Part shown: positions 12,312 through 20,465 of the stretch, in pieces
Numbering within the stretch: the stretch's first letter is position 1
Layout of the letters: every line of letters starts with the position of its first letter
Assembly: GCF_022760175.1 (NCBI RefSeq)
Contig: NZ_CP094326.1
Coordinates: 1,662,804 to 1,726,803 of the forward strand
Length of the DNA: 64,000 nucleotides
Source: Zhouia spongiae
Lineage (GTDB): Bacteria; Bacteroidota; Bacteroidia; Flavobacteriales; Flavobacteriaceae
Direction: 5' to 3'
Translations under genes and position numbers: made by a program
The notes under the pieces: model-generated
Told to the model about the DNA's origin: nothing
Database searches by the model: none
Seen by the model: the letters and a program-made list of their open reading frames with translations, nothing else

Positions 12312-13697
12312 ATGAAGAAAATATGTATTGCCCTAATGGCAGCAGCTGTTTTAGGAGCCTGTAAAAATGAGCCTAAAAAGGATACGGCCGAGTTTGAAGA
12401 AAAGAGTGCTTATAAGCCAATTTCTGATGATGTTTTGGAAGAAGGAGTAATCTATGAAGCCAATATTCGCCAGTATTCTGAAGAAGGATCGTTTAATGCT
12501 TTTACAAAAGACATTCCTCAATTAAAAGAATTAGGCGTAAAGGTCATTTGGTTAATGCCCGTGTATCCGATATCCGGCACCAAAAGCAAAGGTTCGCTGG
12601 GCAGCTATTATGCTATAACCGATTATACCAGTGTGAATCCTGAGTTTGGAACGGTAGATGATTTCAGAAACCTGGTAAAAACGGCACATGACAATGGAAT
12701 CTATGTGATTTTAGATTGGGTGGCAAACCATACCGGCTGGGACCATGTGTGGATCAAAGAACATCCGGAATATTATACACAAGATGAAAAGGGTAATATT
12801 GTAGACCCGCTCAATCCGGAAACGGGAGAATCATGGGGGTGGACAGACGTTGCTGACCTCAGTTATGATAACCCGGAGATGAGAAAAGAGATGATAGAAG
12901 AAATGTTGTACTGGGTAAAAGAAGAAAATGTCGATGGTTTTCGTTGTGATGTAGCGCACCAGGTGCCTGTAGACTTCTGGGAAGATGCCATAAAGGAAAT
13001 CAGGGCAGTAAAACCGGTGTTCATGCTGGCGGAGGCAGAACAGCCTGAACTTTTAAAAAATGCTTTTGACATGCAGTATGCCTGGGAAGGGCATCATATT
13101 ATGAATGAAATAGCCCGGGAAAAGAAGAATGTAAAAGCCTGGGATCACTATATGAAGAAAAATGACACACTATTGGAGGATGACGATATATTTATGAATT
13201 TCACGTCTAACCATGATGAAAACTCGTGGAATGGAACTGTGTTTGAAAGAATGGGAGATGCTGCGGAAACTTTTGCAGCCATGTCTTATTGCATCCCGGG
13301 AATGCCTTTGATCTATAGCGGACAGGAATACGATATGAATAAAAGACTACTGTTTTTTGAAAAAGATACAATTGTAAAGAAGAAGGGTAGGTTTTATCCT
13401 TTCTATCGGAAAATGGGTGCTTTAAAAAACAACCATCCGGCTCTTAAAGGAGGGAAGAAAGCAGCAGCTTACAAGCGGATCACAACTTCAGAAGACACTG
13501 CATTGCTGGCTTTTGAAAGGTTTTCAGGTGAAAATAAACTAATTTTTATAGCTAATCTGTCGGGAGAGGATGTAAAGGCATCAATAGATTATAGCGGAAA
13601 ATTTAAGAACTATATGACAGATGATGATGTAGAGTTAAAAGCTGAGATCGAATATGAACTCCAGCCTTGGGAATATTTGATTCTTGTTCAGGAATAA
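12312..13697 (+). CDS. GH13 alpha-amylase family lipoprotein
   Basis: 461 residues from ATG 12312. The lipoprotein signal MKKICIALMAAAVLGAC ends in a clear lipobox (LGAC), so the protein is probably anchored to the periplasmic face or the cell surface. GH13 regions are LDWVANHTGWD, DGFRCDVAHQ (nucleophile D213), MLAEAEQPE (acid most likely E241) and TSNHDEN (D302). A longer frame from TTG 12177 exists but would run inside the previous gene and destroy the lipoprotein signal, so it is rejected. As last gene of the sugar run, it probably trims glucans or maltodextrins outside the inner membrane. Exact specificity cannot be assigned from sequence. Confidence 0.92.
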   Translation: MKKICIALMAAAVLGACKNEPKKDTAEFEEKSAYKPISDDVLEEGVIYEANIRQYSEEGSFNAFTKDIPQLKELGVKVIWLMPVYPISGTKSKGSLGSYYAITDYTSVNPEFGTVDDFRNLVKTAHDNGIYVILDWVANHTGWDHVWIKEHPEYYTQDEKGNIVDPLNPETGESWGWTDVADLSYDNPEMRKEMIEEMLYWVKEENVDGFRCDVAHQVPVDFWEDAIKEIRAVKPVFMLAEAEQPELLKNAFDMQYAWEGHHIMNEIAREKKNVKAWDHYMKKNDTLLEDDDIFMNFTSNHDENSWNGTVFERMGDAAETFAAMSYCIPGMPLIYSGQEYDMNKRLLFFEKDTIVKKKGRFYPFYRKMGALKNNHPALKGGKKAAAYKRITTSEDTALLAFERFSGENKLIFIANLSGEDVKASIDYSGKFKNYMTDDDVELKAEIEYELQPWEYLILVQE

Positions 13698-13704
13698 GTA
13701 AAAG

Positions 13705-13795
13705 AGCCGTCTGAAAAGTACTATCTGATTGTCAGCAGTGATCACCGAAGGGCTCAACCATACATTCAGTTATTATAAAGACTTTTTAGACGGCT
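13705..13795. repeat. 91-bp element bounded by 15-bp inverted repeats
   Basis: Left arm 13705-13719 (AGCCGTCTGAAAAGT) pairs with right arm 13781-13795 (ACTTTTTAGACGGCT) at all 15 positions if one G-U is allowed. The 61-base interior has smaller hairpins (CTGA/TCAG near 13726-13736 and GTGATCAC at 13739-13746). It lies between convergent genes. No T-run follows on the plus strand; on the minus strand CTTTTACTTATT follows. It could be a bidirectional terminator, a small structured RNA or a miniature mobile-element remnant; no target duplication is evident. Confidence 0.45.
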
Positions 13796-13803
13796 TCTGC
13801 TTC

Positions 13804-14214
13804 TTATGAAGTTTTTTGATATACCAATCCGATAACTGCACCGATAATTCCGTAGAAGAGAATATCTACAACAGCTTCGGTGATGGTTCCGGTCATATCC
13901 ATTAGATCGGATGTTGAGTACCATAACAGTCCGAGGCCAAAGCCTACAAAAATACCGATCCAGGCTCCAAATGAAAATCCGCTGGAAGCACTGTAATTCC
14001 CGGAGCCCCATTTTCCATAGAGGGTACTCATTGCAAATGACATAATGAGGTTAGAAAGTGCAAGTGTACCCATGTTGGGCATTTCTCTCATGATATTATT
14101 TGTAGCATGCTCTTCGAAATATCCGGCAAGAGCAAAACCCCAAACAGCATACCCTAAAAAGAAGAAAACAACCGTAGCAATTACGGTTGCCAGTAAGTTG
14201 GTCTTTGAAAACAT
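13804..14214 (-). CDS. Hypothetical four-helix membrane protein
   Basis: 136 residues with about four hydrophobic segments (approximately 7-30, 48-65, 78-100 and 112-132) and glycine-rich helices (GFSFGAWIGIFVGFGLGLLW). I do not recognise a characterised family. Flavobacterial genomes carry many such small inner-membrane proteins. It is transcribed toward the sugar locus and is divergent from the phosphodiesterase gene at 14370. No function is proposed. Confidence 0.75.
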   Translation of the reverse strand: MFSKTNLLATVIATVVFFFLGYAVWGFALAGYFEEHATNNIMREMPNMGTLALSNLIMSFAMSTLYGKWGSGNYSASSGFSFGAWIGIFVGFGLGLLWYSTSDLMDMTGTITEAVVDILFYGIIGAVIGLVYQKTS

Positions 14215-14308
14215 AATCGATTTGTTTTTAACAGGTTAATGTTTTTTAAAAATACGTTTTTTTTATAATCAATTAACACAACCCTAACTTTTTAATCGGA
14301 TTTAATAT

Positions 14309-14316
14309 TAAATTTG
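14309..14316 (+). promoter_or_regulatory. Possible -7 box for the phosphodiesterase gene
   Basis: TAAATTTG fits TAnnTTTG and lies 53 bases before the ATG at 14370, in the AT-rich gap between divergent genes. No clear -33 element is seen. Confidence 0.3.
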
Positions 14317-14369
14317 CAGGCTGAAATTATTGAAGCTGAAGATGATAGAAAGAAGATATAAAGTTCGGC

Positions 14370-15152
14370 ATGAAAAAAATAAGTATTGTTTGTTCAGTGA
14401 TGATCTCACTGTTTGTTGTTAGTTGCATGGAAAAAAAGCATCCGCTTGTAATAGGGCACCGGGGAGCTGCCGGTTACGAAACAGAGAATACAATACCATC
14501 TATTAAAAAGGCGATTGAATTAGGTGTTGACGCCATCGAGATAGATGTTTTTAAGATAAAAAGTGGTGAGATCGTTGTTTTTCACGATGCCAACCTAAAA
14601 AGACTTGCCGGAACAGATCTTAATATAGAAGAACTGACGCTGGCAGAACTTGAGGACATACGGCTGGAAAACGGAAGCAGGATACCCCAACTAGGCGAGG
14701 TTCTCGACGTCATCGATAATAGAGTTCGCCTCAATATTGAGCTGAAAGGCGCCGGTACTGCGAGAGGGGTTCATAAGATTGTTTCAGATTGTATAAATAA
14801 TGGAGGCTGGGCATATGGTAGTTTTATTATCAGCAGTTTTAAGTGGGATGAACTTAAAAAGATACGTGAGCTGAATAATAAAATACCGATCGCTGTTTTG
14901 ATATCAAAGAACCCTTTAGATGCGCTTGAGGTTGCAAATACACTGAAAGCTGAGGCTATTAATCCGAATTATAAAAGCCTTACAGCGCTTAATGTGGAGA
15001 TTATCAGGAACAACGGCTTTAAGATTTATCCGTGGACAGTAAATGAAGCCGCAGATATCCGGGAAATGAAAGATTTTGAGGTAGATGGAATTATCTCCGA
15101 CTATCCTGACAGGGTAAAACAAGATCAGGAGGTTCTGGAACCTGTACTTTAA
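14370..15152 (+). CDS. Glycerophosphodiester phosphodiesterase family lipoprotein
   Basis: 260 residues. The signal MKKISIVCSVMISLFVVSC has a lipobox (VVSC), so the mature protein is a lipoprotein. The GDPD core carries the catalytic HRGAAGYETENT near residues 27-38, metal ligands in AIEIDVFK and the second histidine in VVFHDANL. The C-terminal IYPWTVNE and DGIISDYP are the usual closing motifs. Members hydrolyse glycerophosphodiesters to glycerol 3-phosphate and an alcohol, recycling phospholipid head groups. The neighbours are unrelated; the flavoprotein gene follows after 28 bases but appears to have its own promoter. Confidence 0.92.
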   Translation: MKKISIVCSVMISLFVVSCMEKKHPLVIGHRGAAGYETENTIPSIKKAIELGVDAIEIDVFKIKSGEIVVFHDANLKRLAGTDLNIEELTLAELEDIRLENGSRIPQLGEVLDVIDNRVRLNIELKGAGTARGVHKIVSDCINNGGWAYGSFIISSFKWDELKKIRELNNKIPIAVLISKNPLDALEVANTLKAEAINPNYKSLTALNVEIIRNNGFKIYPWTVNEAADIREMKDFEVDGIISDYPDRVKQDQEVLEPVL

Positions 15153-15167
15153 TTATTCTTATTGCCA

Positions 15168-15175
15168 TATCTTTG
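15168..15175 (+). promoter_or_regulatory. -7 promoter box almost touching the BaiN-like start codon
   Basis: TATCTTTG is a perfect match to the flavobacterial -7 box and ends only five bases before ATG 15181. Because transcription usually starts a few bases after the box, the mRNA may begin at or next to the start codon. Confidence 0.5.
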
Positions 15176-15180
15176 CCTTT

Positions 15181-16386
15181 ATGAATTACGATGTGTTAAT
15201 TGTAGGAGGTGGAGCTGCCGGCTTTTTTGCTGCTATACATATTGCGGAAGCAAATCCTGAACTTAAGATAGCGATTTTAGAAAAAGGAAAAGAAGTCCTG
15301 ACCAAGGTCAGGGTTTCCGGGGGAGGGCGTTGCAATGTAACGCATGCTGAATTTATGCCCAATGAATTAGCTAAATACTATCCCAGAGGGGAAAGAGAGC
15401 TCAAAGGTCCGTTTCATACTTTTTGCAGTGGTGATACCATTGCCTTTTTTGAAGAAAAAGGCGTCGCTTTAAAGGTAGAGGAAGATGGACGGATGTTTCC
15501 GGTTACAGATTCTTCGGAGACCATTATTGATTGTTTTTTAAAGACAACAAGGAGGTACGGTATAGATGTTTTAACGGGGCATGCGGTAAAAGAAATATCG
15601 TATTCGGATGTATGGCAGTTAACAACCGGAAAGGGAATTTTCAAAGGAAAAAAATTACTTGTTGCAACGGGCAGCAGCCCGAAGGTATGGAAGCTGGTGC
15701 AAGCCTTGGGGCATACCATTATTCCTCCGGTACCATCGTTGTTCACATTTAATATTTCGGACAGGAGGATCAGAGACCTTCCCGGTTTAAGTACGATAGC
15801 GAGTGTAAAAGTCTTAAATACGAACCTGAATACGGAAGGCCCGGTACTGATTACGCATTGGGGATTGAGCGGGCCGGCCATTTTAAAGCTCTCCGCATGG
15901 GGAGCAAGAGACTTAAACAGATTGGATTATAAATTTAAAGTTAAAATCAACTGGCTATATAACTCTTCGACTGATGATGCATTGGTTGCGTTGCGGCAAG
16001 TGAAAGAGAACGAAGGAAAAAAACGGGTGTCGAGCGTAAACCCGTTCGATATTCCCAAAAGGCTTTGGTTTTCTGTACTGGAGGTGGCCGGAGTAACTGA
16101 GAAAATGCGGTGGGCTGAGATCAATAAAGAACAATTGATTTTAATTGCAGAGCAACTAACCCGGGCAATTTTTACTGTTGATGGAAAAAGTACTTTTAAA
16201 GAAGAGTTTGTAACAGCAGGTGGTATTGACCTGAAGGAAATTAATTTTAAAACTTTTGAAAGTAAAATTCACAAGAACCTTTATTTTGCAGGAGAGGTGT
16301 TAAATATTGACGCTGTAACGGGTGGATTTAACTTTCAGAATGCATGGACCGGTGCTTTTATTGCGGCTAAAGCTATTTCGGATTAG
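15181..16386 (+). CDS. BaiN/HI0933-family FAD-dependent NAD(P) oxidoreductase
   Basis: 401 residues. The N-terminal Rossmann motif starts immediately (MNYDVLIVGGGAAGFFAA), fixing the start codon. VRVSGGGRCNVTH and LVATGSSPKVW are hallmarks of the HI0933/YhiN family, and the C-terminal TGGFNFQNAWTGAFIAAKAI closes the FAD site. These are cytoplasmic flavoproteins; some gut members reduce bile-acid intermediates, but the role in most bacteria is unknown. The gene ends four bases into the convergent tspO stop. Confidence 0.9.
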   Translation: MNYDVLIVGGGAAGFFAAIHIAEANPELKIAILEKGKEVLTKVRVSGGGRCNVTHAEFMPNELAKYYPRGERELKGPFHTFCSGDTIAFFEEKGVALKVEEDGRMFPVTDSSETIIDCFLKTTRRYGIDVLTGHAVKEISYSDVWQLTTGKGIFKGKKLLVATGSSPKVWKLVQALGHTIIPPVPSLFTFNISDRRIRDLPGLSTIASVKVLNTNLNTEGPVLITHWGLSGPAILKLSAWGARDLNRLDYKFKVKINWLYNSSTDDALVALRQVKENEGKKRVSSVNPFDIPKRLWFSVLEVAGVTEKMRWAEINKEQLILIAEQLTRAIFTVDGKSTFKEEFVTAGGIDLKEINFKTFESKIHKNLYFAGEVLNIDAVTGGFNFQNAWTGAFIAAKAISD

Positions 16387-16877
16387 TTGAGCCTCCATAC
16401 TTCAAAGTTCAGGATGGCTGCAAAACATACCCAGATAAAATACGGAATTAACATATAGGCAGCTTTTCTGTTTACCACTTTAAACCATTTGATGGTAAGA
16501 ACAATGAGTACGAGTAATGTGAGTATGACCAAAAACCCCCAAAGAGGTTTTTTAAAGCCAAAAAAGACGATGCTCCACATGGCATTCAACAGTAACTGAA
16601 ATACAAAATGGTACATGGCCGTTTTAACCCACTTGTGATAGAAGCCATGGCTCCATACAATACCTGCTGCTATTCCCATCAGAATGTATAAAACAATCCA
16701 GACCGGAGCAAACAACCAATCCGGAGGTGTAAAAGGAGGTTTGTTCAGGCTATGATACCAGGTGTCTACAGACGATTGGGTGGCCATACTTGCAAACAAT
16801 CCGGTAAGTAAACAGACCAACACACAGATAATGATATTTCGAACAAGCCTTTTTCTCATATGGTTAGGGGTTAGCAT
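16383..16877 (-). CDS. tspO: TspO/MBR family membrane protein
   Basis: 164 residues with five predicted membrane helices and the tryptophan-rich TspO pattern: LNKPPFTPPDWLFAPVWIVLY, then LLNAMWSIVFFGFKKPLWG, ending in a helix with WVCFAAILNFEVWRLN. TspO proteins bind tetrapyrroles such as protoporphyrin IX and are linked to stress and porphyrin regulation. Met7 (16859) is an alternative start nearer the first helix. It is convergent with and overlaps the flavoprotein gene by four bases. Confidence 0.93.
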   Translation of the reverse strand: MLTPNHMRKRLVRNIIICVLVCLLTGLFASMATQSSVDTWYHSLNKPPFTPPDWLFAPVWIVLYILMGIAAGIVWSHGFYHKWVKTAMYHFVFQLLLNAMWSIVFFGFKKPLWGFLVILTLLVLIVLTIKWFKVVNRKAAYMLIPYFIWVCFAAILNFEVWRLN

Positions 16878-16956
16878 GTGTACTAAAATAGCAATTTATT
16901 TTTGATGTAAGATAAATTGATCGAAAGAGTTAAACCATGATAATTGTTATGTAATA

Positions 16957-16975
16957 TATCTTTGGGTTATCTTTG
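16957..16975 (+). promoter_or_regulatory. Tandem -7 boxes for mvaD
   Basis: TATCTTTG occurs at 16957-16964 and again at 16968-16975, 11 bases apart, so alternative start points one helical turn apart are possible. A TTG at 16944-16946 lies 21 bases before the second box. The second box ends 16 bases before ATG 16992 and supports that start over the TTG at 16944. Confidence 0.55.
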
Positions 16976-16991
16976 CCTAAATTTAGATTTA

Positions 16992-18086
16992 ATGACTGAG
17001 AACGATTTTGTTTCGCCGGCAGGTACGGGCGATTTAAGAGAGGGGGCCGTCACCTGGAAATCTCCGAGCAATATTGCGCTGGTAAAGTACTGGGGCAAGA
17101 AAGAAAACCAGATACCGGCAAACCCTTCGATAAGTTTTACCCTTGATCATTGTGCTACCACAACAACACTCGGATATGCAAAAAGAAAGGAAGAGCAGTC
17201 TGGTGAATATTTTAGTTTCGACCTGTTGTTCGAGGGAAAACCCAAACCGGAATTCAGGAGTAAAATAATAAAGTTTTTCGAAAGGATAGAAAAGTACATG
17301 CCCTTCCTGAAGGATTATCATTTTTCTATAGATACATCAAATTCATTTCCTCATAGTAGTGGAATTGCATCGTCTGCGAGTGGTATGAGCGCATTGGCTT
17401 TGTGTTTAATGAGTGTGGAGAAGTCGTTAAACCCCGAAATGTCTGATGAATTCTTCAATCAAAAAGCGTCATTCCTGGCTCGTTTGGGGTCTGGGAGTGC
17501 TTGTAGGAGTGTTGAAGGCGAAATAGTTGTCTGGGGGACTAATGATTGTATGTTGAAAGCTTCGGACCTGTATGGAATTAAATTTTCGTATGAACTGCAC
17601 CCTGTGTTTCGAAACTATCAGGATACAATTTTACTGGTAGATAAAGGACAAAAACAGGTGAGTAGCAGTGTAGGCCATAATTTAATGCATGGACACCCTT
17701 TCGCAGAAAGGCGTTTTAAACAGGCAACAGAGAATTTGTCTGATTTAACAACCGTTTTACAGGCCGGAGATCAGAAGGCTTTTATAGCGATTGTCGAGAG
17801 TGAGGCCTTGACATTGCATGCCATGATGATGACAAGTCTTCCGTATTTTATTCTGATGAAACCCAACACGCTTCATATCATAAATAAGATTTGGCAATTC
17901 AGGTCGGAAACAAAACTGCACCTCTGTTTTACCCTTGATGCAGGAGCTAATGTTCATTTATTATATCCTGAGAATGAAAAAAACGAGGTTTTGGAGTTTG
18001 TTAAGAATGAGTTAGTTGCGTATTGTGAAAACGGGCAGTATATTTGCGACCAAATTGGATTGGGAGCCTCTTTAATGAAAAATTAA
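16992..18086 (+). CDS. mvaD: Diphosphomevalonate decarboxylase
   Basis: 364 residues from ATG 16992. GHMP-superfamily features: KSPSNIALVKYWGKK near the N-terminus, the phosphate-binding loop SSGIASSASGMSALAL, GSGSACRS, and FTLDAGANVHLLYP with the catalytic aspartate near the C-terminus. It decarboxylates diphosphomevalonate to isopentenyl diphosphate with ATP, the last step of the mevalonate pathway. A longer frame from TTG 16944 overlaps the promoter boxes and is not credible. It starts an isoprenoid gene group with mevalonate kinase and a UbiA prenyltransferase. Confidence 0.95.
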   Translation: MTENDFVSPAGTGDLREGAVTWKSPSNIALVKYWGKKENQIPANPSISFTLDHCATTTTLGYAKRKEEQSGEYFSFDLLFEGKPKPEFRSKIIKFFERIEKYMPFLKDYHFSIDTSNSFPHSSGIASSASGMSALALCLMSVEKSLNPEMSDEFFNQKASFLARLGSGSACRSVEGEIVVWGTNDCMLKASDLYGIKFSYELHPVFRNYQDTILLVDKGQKQVSSSVGHNLMHGHPFAERRFKQATENLSDLTTVLQAGDQKAFIAIVESEALTLHAMMMTSLPYFILMKPNTLHIINKIWQFRSETKLHLCFTLDAGANVHLLYPENEKNEVLEFVKNELVAYCENGQYICDQIGLGASLMKN

Positions 18087-18120
18087 AAATGATTCAGGTG
18101 TTTTAGTTAGGATCATTTTT
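18085..18120 (+). terminator. Weak AT-rich terminator-like hairpin after mvaD
   Basis: AAAAATGAT (18085-18093) pairs with ATCATTTTT (18112-18120) around an 18-base loop; the right arm itself supplies the T-run. It is AT-only apart from one G-C pair, so strength is doubtful. Confidence 0.35.
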
Positions 18121-18123
18121 CAG

Positions 18124-18472
18124 ATGAAAGATAATATTGTAAAAAATAAGAGTATTGATTTTGCTATAGAGGTAGTGAGGCTATACAAGACTTTAATGTT
18201 TGAAGAGAAGGAATATGTAATGTCAAGGCAGTTGTTAAAGTCAGGGACTTCAATTGGAGCTAACATTAGGGAAGCTAAATTTGCACAATCTAAACCTGAC
18301 TTTAATTAGTAAAATGAGTATAGCACTAAAAGAAGCAAATGAAACTGATTATTGGTTAGAGTTATTATATCGAACAGATTTCATTACTGAAGAAACTTTT
18401 CATAACTTTAAGTGTAAATCTAAAGAATTGATTAAATTGCTGGTAACTATAGTGAAAAATGCAAAAAAATAA
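18124..18472 (+). pseudogene. Four-helix-bundle (23S rRNA intervening-sequence type) protein, frameshifted
   Basis: The first part (18124-18309) reads SIDFAIEVVRLYKTLMFEE...LLKSGTSIGANIREAKFAQSKPDFN and stops. The second part continues in the +1 frame from about 18300 with ISKMSIALKEANETDYWLELLY and ends at 18472. Family members read AQSKxDFISKMxIALKEANET without a break, so one extra A in the run at about 18301-18304 explains the stop. The intact protein would be about 115 residues. The family occurs inside 23S rRNA intervening sequences or as lone genes; its role is unknown. Here it interrupts the mevalonate group between mvaD and the kinase. A sequencing error is possible. Confidence 0.8.
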
Positions 18473-18508
18473 TTATTCATTTTTCATTATTAACTATTAA
18501 TTGAAACG

Positions 18509-19447
18509 ATGAAAGGACCTTTGTTTTATTCAAAAATATTACTCTTTGGAGAATATGGAATCATAAAAGATTCCAAAGGCTTGTCTATACCATATAATTT
18601 TTACAATGGTGCTTTGAAATCGAGTGAGGATTTATCTGATGAAGCCTTAAAGTCGAATAGATCCCTCAGGGAATTTGCAGCATACCTTGAAGGTCTTCAA
18701 AAGGATGAAAGTCCTGAGGTGTCTTTTGATATCGATAAGCTGAAGGCAGATATAACAGCCGGAATGTATTTTGACAGTAGTATCCCTCAGGGTTATGGAG
18801 TAGGAAGCAGCGGGGCTTTGGTGGCGGCTATTTATGATAAGTATGCTTACAATAAAATTACTGTCCTGGAAAACTTAACAAGAGAGAAGCTGTTAACCCT
18901 GAAAGAGATTTTTGGTAAAATGGAATCGTTTTTTCACGGAAAGTCTTCCGGTCTGGATCCGTTAAACAGTTATCTGAGTATTCCTATCCTTATCAACTCC
19001 AAGGATGATATAGAACCAACGGGGATTCCGTCCCAGAATACAGATGGCAAGGGTGCTGTCTTTTTGCTGGATAGCGGAATGGTCGGTGAGACCGCTCCGA
19101 TGGTACAGATTTTTATGGAGAATATGAAGAATGAAGGGTTTCGCAAAGTTATAAAAGAACAATTTGTTAAACATACAGATGCCTGTGTAGATGACTTTTT
19201 GAAAGGGGATTTTAAATCCCTTTTTAAAAATATCAAGCAATTATCTCATGTGGCTTTTGATCATTTTAAACCGATGATACCAGCCCAATTCCATAAGCTT
19301 TGGAAACAGGGGATAGATACAAATGATTATTACCTTAAACTATGCGGTTCAGGGGGAGGCGGATATATCCTGGGCTTTACGGAAGATTTTGAAAAAGCAA
19401 AGAATGCCTTAAAAGATTACGAGCTGGAGGTGATCTACAATTTTTAA
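18509..19447 (+). CDS. GHMP kinase, probably mevalonate kinase
   Basis: 312 residues. It has the N-terminal GHMP strand (FYSKILLFGEYGIIK), the glycine/serine ATP loop GYGVGSSGALVAAIYDKY, the HGKSSGLDPLNSYL segment with the catalytic aspartate, and a C-terminal LCGSGGGGYILGF motif. These fit mevalonate kinase, which phosphorylates mevalonate in the cytoplasm. It lies between mvaD and a UbiA prenyltransferase; a second GHMP kinase (31269-32174) sits beside HMG-CoA reductase, so the two probably split the mevalonate and phosphomevalonate steps. Assignment of this one to the first step follows family resemblance. Confidence 0.85.
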   Translation: MKGPLFYSKILLFGEYGIIKDSKGLSIPYNFYNGALKSSEDLSDEALKSNRSLREFAAYLEGLQKDESPEVSFDIDKLKADITAGMYFDSSIPQGYGVGSSGALVAAIYDKYAYNKITVLENLTREKLLTLKEIFGKMESFFHGKSSGLDPLNSYLSIPILINSKDDIEPTGIPSQNTDGKGAVFLLDSGMVGETAPMVQIFMENMKNEGFRKVIKEQFVKHTDACVDDFLKGDFKSLFKNIKQLSHVAFDHFKPMIPAQFHKLWKQGIDTNDYYLKLCGSGGGGYILGFTEDFEKAKNALKDYELEVIYNF

Positions 19448-19458
19448 AGACGGGCTAT

Positions 19459-20364
19459 ATGCTAAACCGAAAGCAAAAAATGAATTTGCTCAAGTTATTG
19501 AGTTTGTTTTCGGTAGTTCGGGGCTATAACATATGGGTTATAGTATTGGCCCAGTATCTGGCCTCTATTTATATTTTCTCATCGCATTTACCGCTCCGGA
19601 AAGTTATTTTTGATGGCAACCTGTTCGCTATTGTAGCTGCTTCAGCTTTAGCTATAGCTTCAGGATATATTATCAATAATTTTTACGATGCAGAAAAAGA
19701 TCTTATAAACCGTCCGAAGAAAACCATGTTGGACAGGCTGGTGAGTCAGCGCTTTAAGTTAACAACGTATTTTATCCTTAATTTTCTTTCGGTAATTATC
19801 GCAAGTTATGTTTCTTTCAGGGCTGTTGTCTTTTTTTCAGCCTACATATTTGGAATATGGCTGTATTCGCATAAATTAAAAAAGGTGACCTTCCTGGGTA
19901 ATATAATTTCAGCGACTTTAGCAATTACTCCTTTTTTTGCCGTATTTATCTATTATAAAAATTTTGATCTGGTCATTTTTGTACATGCGGTGTTCTTATT
20001 CCTGATTATTCTTATCCGGGAAATGGTGAAGGACCTGGAGAATATGAAGGGAGATTTGGTATACGGATATCAGACGATACCTATTAAATACGGGGAGGGC
20101 GTTTCAAAATGGTTTATATCGGCCCTTACGGTACTTACATTAATTCCCTCCTATTTGCTGATTTCAAAGTTTGAAGTAGGGTATATGGATATCTTTTTTT
20201 ACAGTTGTATGGGCTTGTTGGTTTGTTTTGTCGTGATGTTGTGGAAGGCGACCTCTAAAAGACAGTATGTACTGATCCATAATTTGTTGAAATTTATAAT
20301 CGTTTCAGGGGTCTTCAGTATCTTGCTTATCGATATGAATCTGGTGTGGAACCGGATATTCTAG
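19459..20364 (+). CDS. UbiA-family prenyltransferase (geranylgeranylglycerol-phosphate geranylgeranyltransferase-like)
   Basis: 301 residues with about eight hydrophobic helices. The first Asp-rich motif is NNFYDAEKDLINRPKK (about residues 73-88), the second DLENMKGDLVYGYQTIPIKYG (about 194-214). These mark UbiA enzymes that move a prenyl group onto an acceptor in the membrane. The sequence is of the type annotated in Bacteroidota as digeranylgeranylglyceryl phosphate synthase. Its position eleven bases after mevalonate kinase supports an isoprenoid substrate. The acceptor is not proven; menaquinone or heme O enzymes belong to the same superfamily. Met8 (19480) is an alternative start. Confidence 0.85.
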   Translation: MLNRKQKMNLLKLLSLFSVVRGYNIWVIVLAQYLASIYIFSSHLPLRKVIFDGNLFAIVAASALAIASGYIINNFYDAEKDLINRPKKTMLDRLVSQRFKLTTYFILNFLSVIIASYVSFRAVVFFSAYIFGIWLYSHKLKKVTFLGNIISATLAITPFFAVFIYYKNFDLVIFVHAVFLFLIILIREMVKDLENMKGDLVYGYQTIPIKYGEGVSKWFISALTVLTLIPSYLLISKFEVGYMDIFFYSCMGLLVCFVVMLWKATSKRQYVLIHNLLKFIIVSGVFSILLIDMNLVWNRIF

Positions 20365-20440
20365 AGCCTGTTTAATTGGGTTTTCAGTTTCAAACCAAAG
20401 ACTTCTAATATCTTATGTCGTACATCTGACATTATTCATC

Positions 20441-20448
20441 TATCTTTG
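20441..20448 (+). promoter_or_regulatory. -7 promoter box for the pseudouridine synthase gene
   Basis: TATCTTTG followed by CC, 17 bases before ATG 20466, matches the flavobacterial -7 box exactly. No -33 TTG at normal spacing. Confidence 0.5.
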
Positions 20449-20465
20449 CCAAAAATAGAGAGTAT

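Noticed and set aside
18290-18315. Programmed frameshifting in the four-helix-bundle gene
   Set aside because: The site is TTTAATTAG, with no slippery heptamer and no clear downstream structure; a simple one-base insertion explains it better.
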